Positions 63,422-64,000 of a stretch of 64,000 nt of DNA are shown here, in pieces. Made by a program: the position numbers and the translations under genes. The DNA comes from Woeseiaceae bacterium (GTDB taxonomy: Bacteria > Pseudomonadota > Gammaproteobacteria > Steroidobacterales > Woeseiaceae), in assembly GCA_021773055.1 (NCBI GenBank), contig JAJFKV010000007.1, positions 1-64,000 on the forward strand, in the 5' to 3' direction. The notes under the pieces are model-generated. The model was not told the origin of the DNA, did not search any database, and saw nothing but the letters and a program-made list of their open reading frames with translations. Within the stretch, counting starts at the first letter, position 1. Every line of letters starts with the position of its first letter.

Positions 63422-64000
63422 ATGGCAATAGACGAACGAAGGACAATTGGTGAACTGAGTATTGCCGCGGTTTTTCACGATTTCGTGGAAAGCGAATTGC
63501 TGCCGGCGATAGGATTCGACCCCGCTACTTTTTGGAGTGGGGTTGAGTCTATTCTCACTGATTTAAGCCCGGTTAATCGCGAATTGCTGAATTTACGCGA
63601 TGACCTGCAGGCGAAGATCGATGCATGGCACTTATCGAGGCCCGGCAACGGCTGGGAACACGCCGAGTACGTAGCATTCCTGACCCAGATCGGATACCTG
63701 AAGCCATCCGACGTATTTCCCGAGATTGCGACCCAGAATGTCGATGCTGAAATCGCCGAGATCGCAGGGCCTCAACTCGTGGTGCCTGTGAGCAATGCGC
63801 GCTTCGCAATTAACGCTGCCAATGCCCGCTGGGGCAGTCTCTACGACGCCCTGTACGGAACTGACGTCATTGCCGATACGCCCGGACAGGAACGCGGGGG
63901 CGAGTACAAGCCGGCTCGCGGTGCGGCGGTTGTTCGCTACGCAACAGAATTTCTGGATAAGACATTGGCACTGGACGGCATCAGTCACTCAGATGTGAAT
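63422..64000 (+). CDS. glcB: malate synthase G, 3'-truncated by window edge
   Basis: The frame is open from the ATG at 63422 to the end of the window (193 codons), so it continues outside. The N-terminus 'AAVFHDFVESELLPAIGFDPATFWSGVESILTDLSPVNRELLNLRDDLQAKIDAWH' and 'VVPVSNARFAINAANARWGSLYDALYGTDVI' are characteristic of malate synthase G, which condenses glyoxylate with acetyl-CoA to malate. The catalytic Arg/Asp and Mg ligands lie beyond the window. It probably shares the isocitrate lyase transcript, only 22 nt separating them. Confidence 0.92.
   Translation, partial: MAIDERRTIGELSIAAVFHDFVESELLPAIGFDPATFWSGVESILTDLSPVNRELLNLRDDLQAKIDAWHLSRPGNGWEHAEYVAFLTQIGYLKPSDVFPEIATQNVDAEIAEIAGPQLVVPVSNARFAINAANARWGSLYDALYGTDVIADTPGQERGGEYKPARGAAVVRYATEFLDKTLALDGISHSDVN

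Noticed and set aside
1-64000. CRISPR arrays, tRNA or rRNA genes, insertion sequences, prophage
   Set aside because: No regular repeat-spacer series, cloverleaf or rRNA sequence, transposase or phage protein was recognised on either strand.

Overview
The window reads as chromosomal DNA of a Gram-negative, aerobic, heterotrophic proteobacterium. The evidence is two TonB-dependent outer-membrane receptors, an AsmA protein, periplasmic lipoproteins, a di-heme peroxidase, the glyoxylate shunt and dense co-oriented genes with 4-nt overlaps. TPR-sulfotransferases, a beta-propeller amidohydrolase and amine-catabolism genes would suit a marine gammaproteobacterium of the Woeseiaceae type. That placement is inference from gene content only. 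No tRNA, rRNA, CRISPR array, integrase or insertion sequence was seen.

Layout. 0-7.4 kb: the end of a LysR regulator, a TonB receptor with a strong terminator, a TPR-sulfotransferase, then the wreck of an HlyD plus C39-peptidase ABC peptide exporter. 7.4-15.8 kb: a secreted propeller-amidohydrolase, an esterase lipoprotein, a DUF2339 membrane protein, a BASS transporter and a flavin reductase-like protein. 15.8-18.6 kb: a ZIP-like protein, a FixH/YtkA-like protein and a di-heme peroxidase. 18.7-37.2 kb: a catabolic island built around a BetI-like TetR regulator. One arm (minus) encodes the regulator, an acyl-CoA dehydrogenase and a complete PotABCD-type importer, with a quaternary-amine-type Rieske oxygenase convergent to it. 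The other arm (plus) encodes a class-III aminotransferase, two PYROXD2-like flavoproteins, a GcvT-like protein, an ADP-forming acyl-CoA synthetase, a TIM-barrel protein and a MOSC protein. An amidohydrolase and a homocysteine S-methyltransferase follow.

37.1-45.9 kb: mostly small housekeeping or unknown genes (HAD phosphatase, SWIM protein, M24-like protein, gamma-glutamylcyclotransferase-like protein, glycine-zipper protein, exported unknowns, esterase, AsmA) and a second TPR-sulfotransferase. 46-54.3 kb: a third PYROXD2-like flavoprotein, a third TPR-sulfotransferase, an AspH-type hydroxylase, a second TonB receptor and a methyltransferase. 54.3-60.4 kb: a MetF-family protein, a propeller-like protein, two DAO-family amine oxidases, a hydrolase-like protein and an SDR. 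60.4-64 kb: an XRE/IrrE-type regulator divergent from isocitrate lyase, followed by the start of malate synthase G, which runs off the window.

How it may work together (inference): the island would import a cationic N-methylated compound, remove N-methyl or side-chain carbon oxidatively and by folate-linked transfer, activate the carbon skeleton as a CoA thioester, and pass C2 units to the glyoxylate shunt. MetF and homocysteine S-methyltransferase would absorb C1 units. The two most unusual signals are this BetI-controlled bidirectional island with its 18-bp palindrome, and three direct repeats at exact 14-bp spacing between the IrrE-type regulator and isocitrate lyase.
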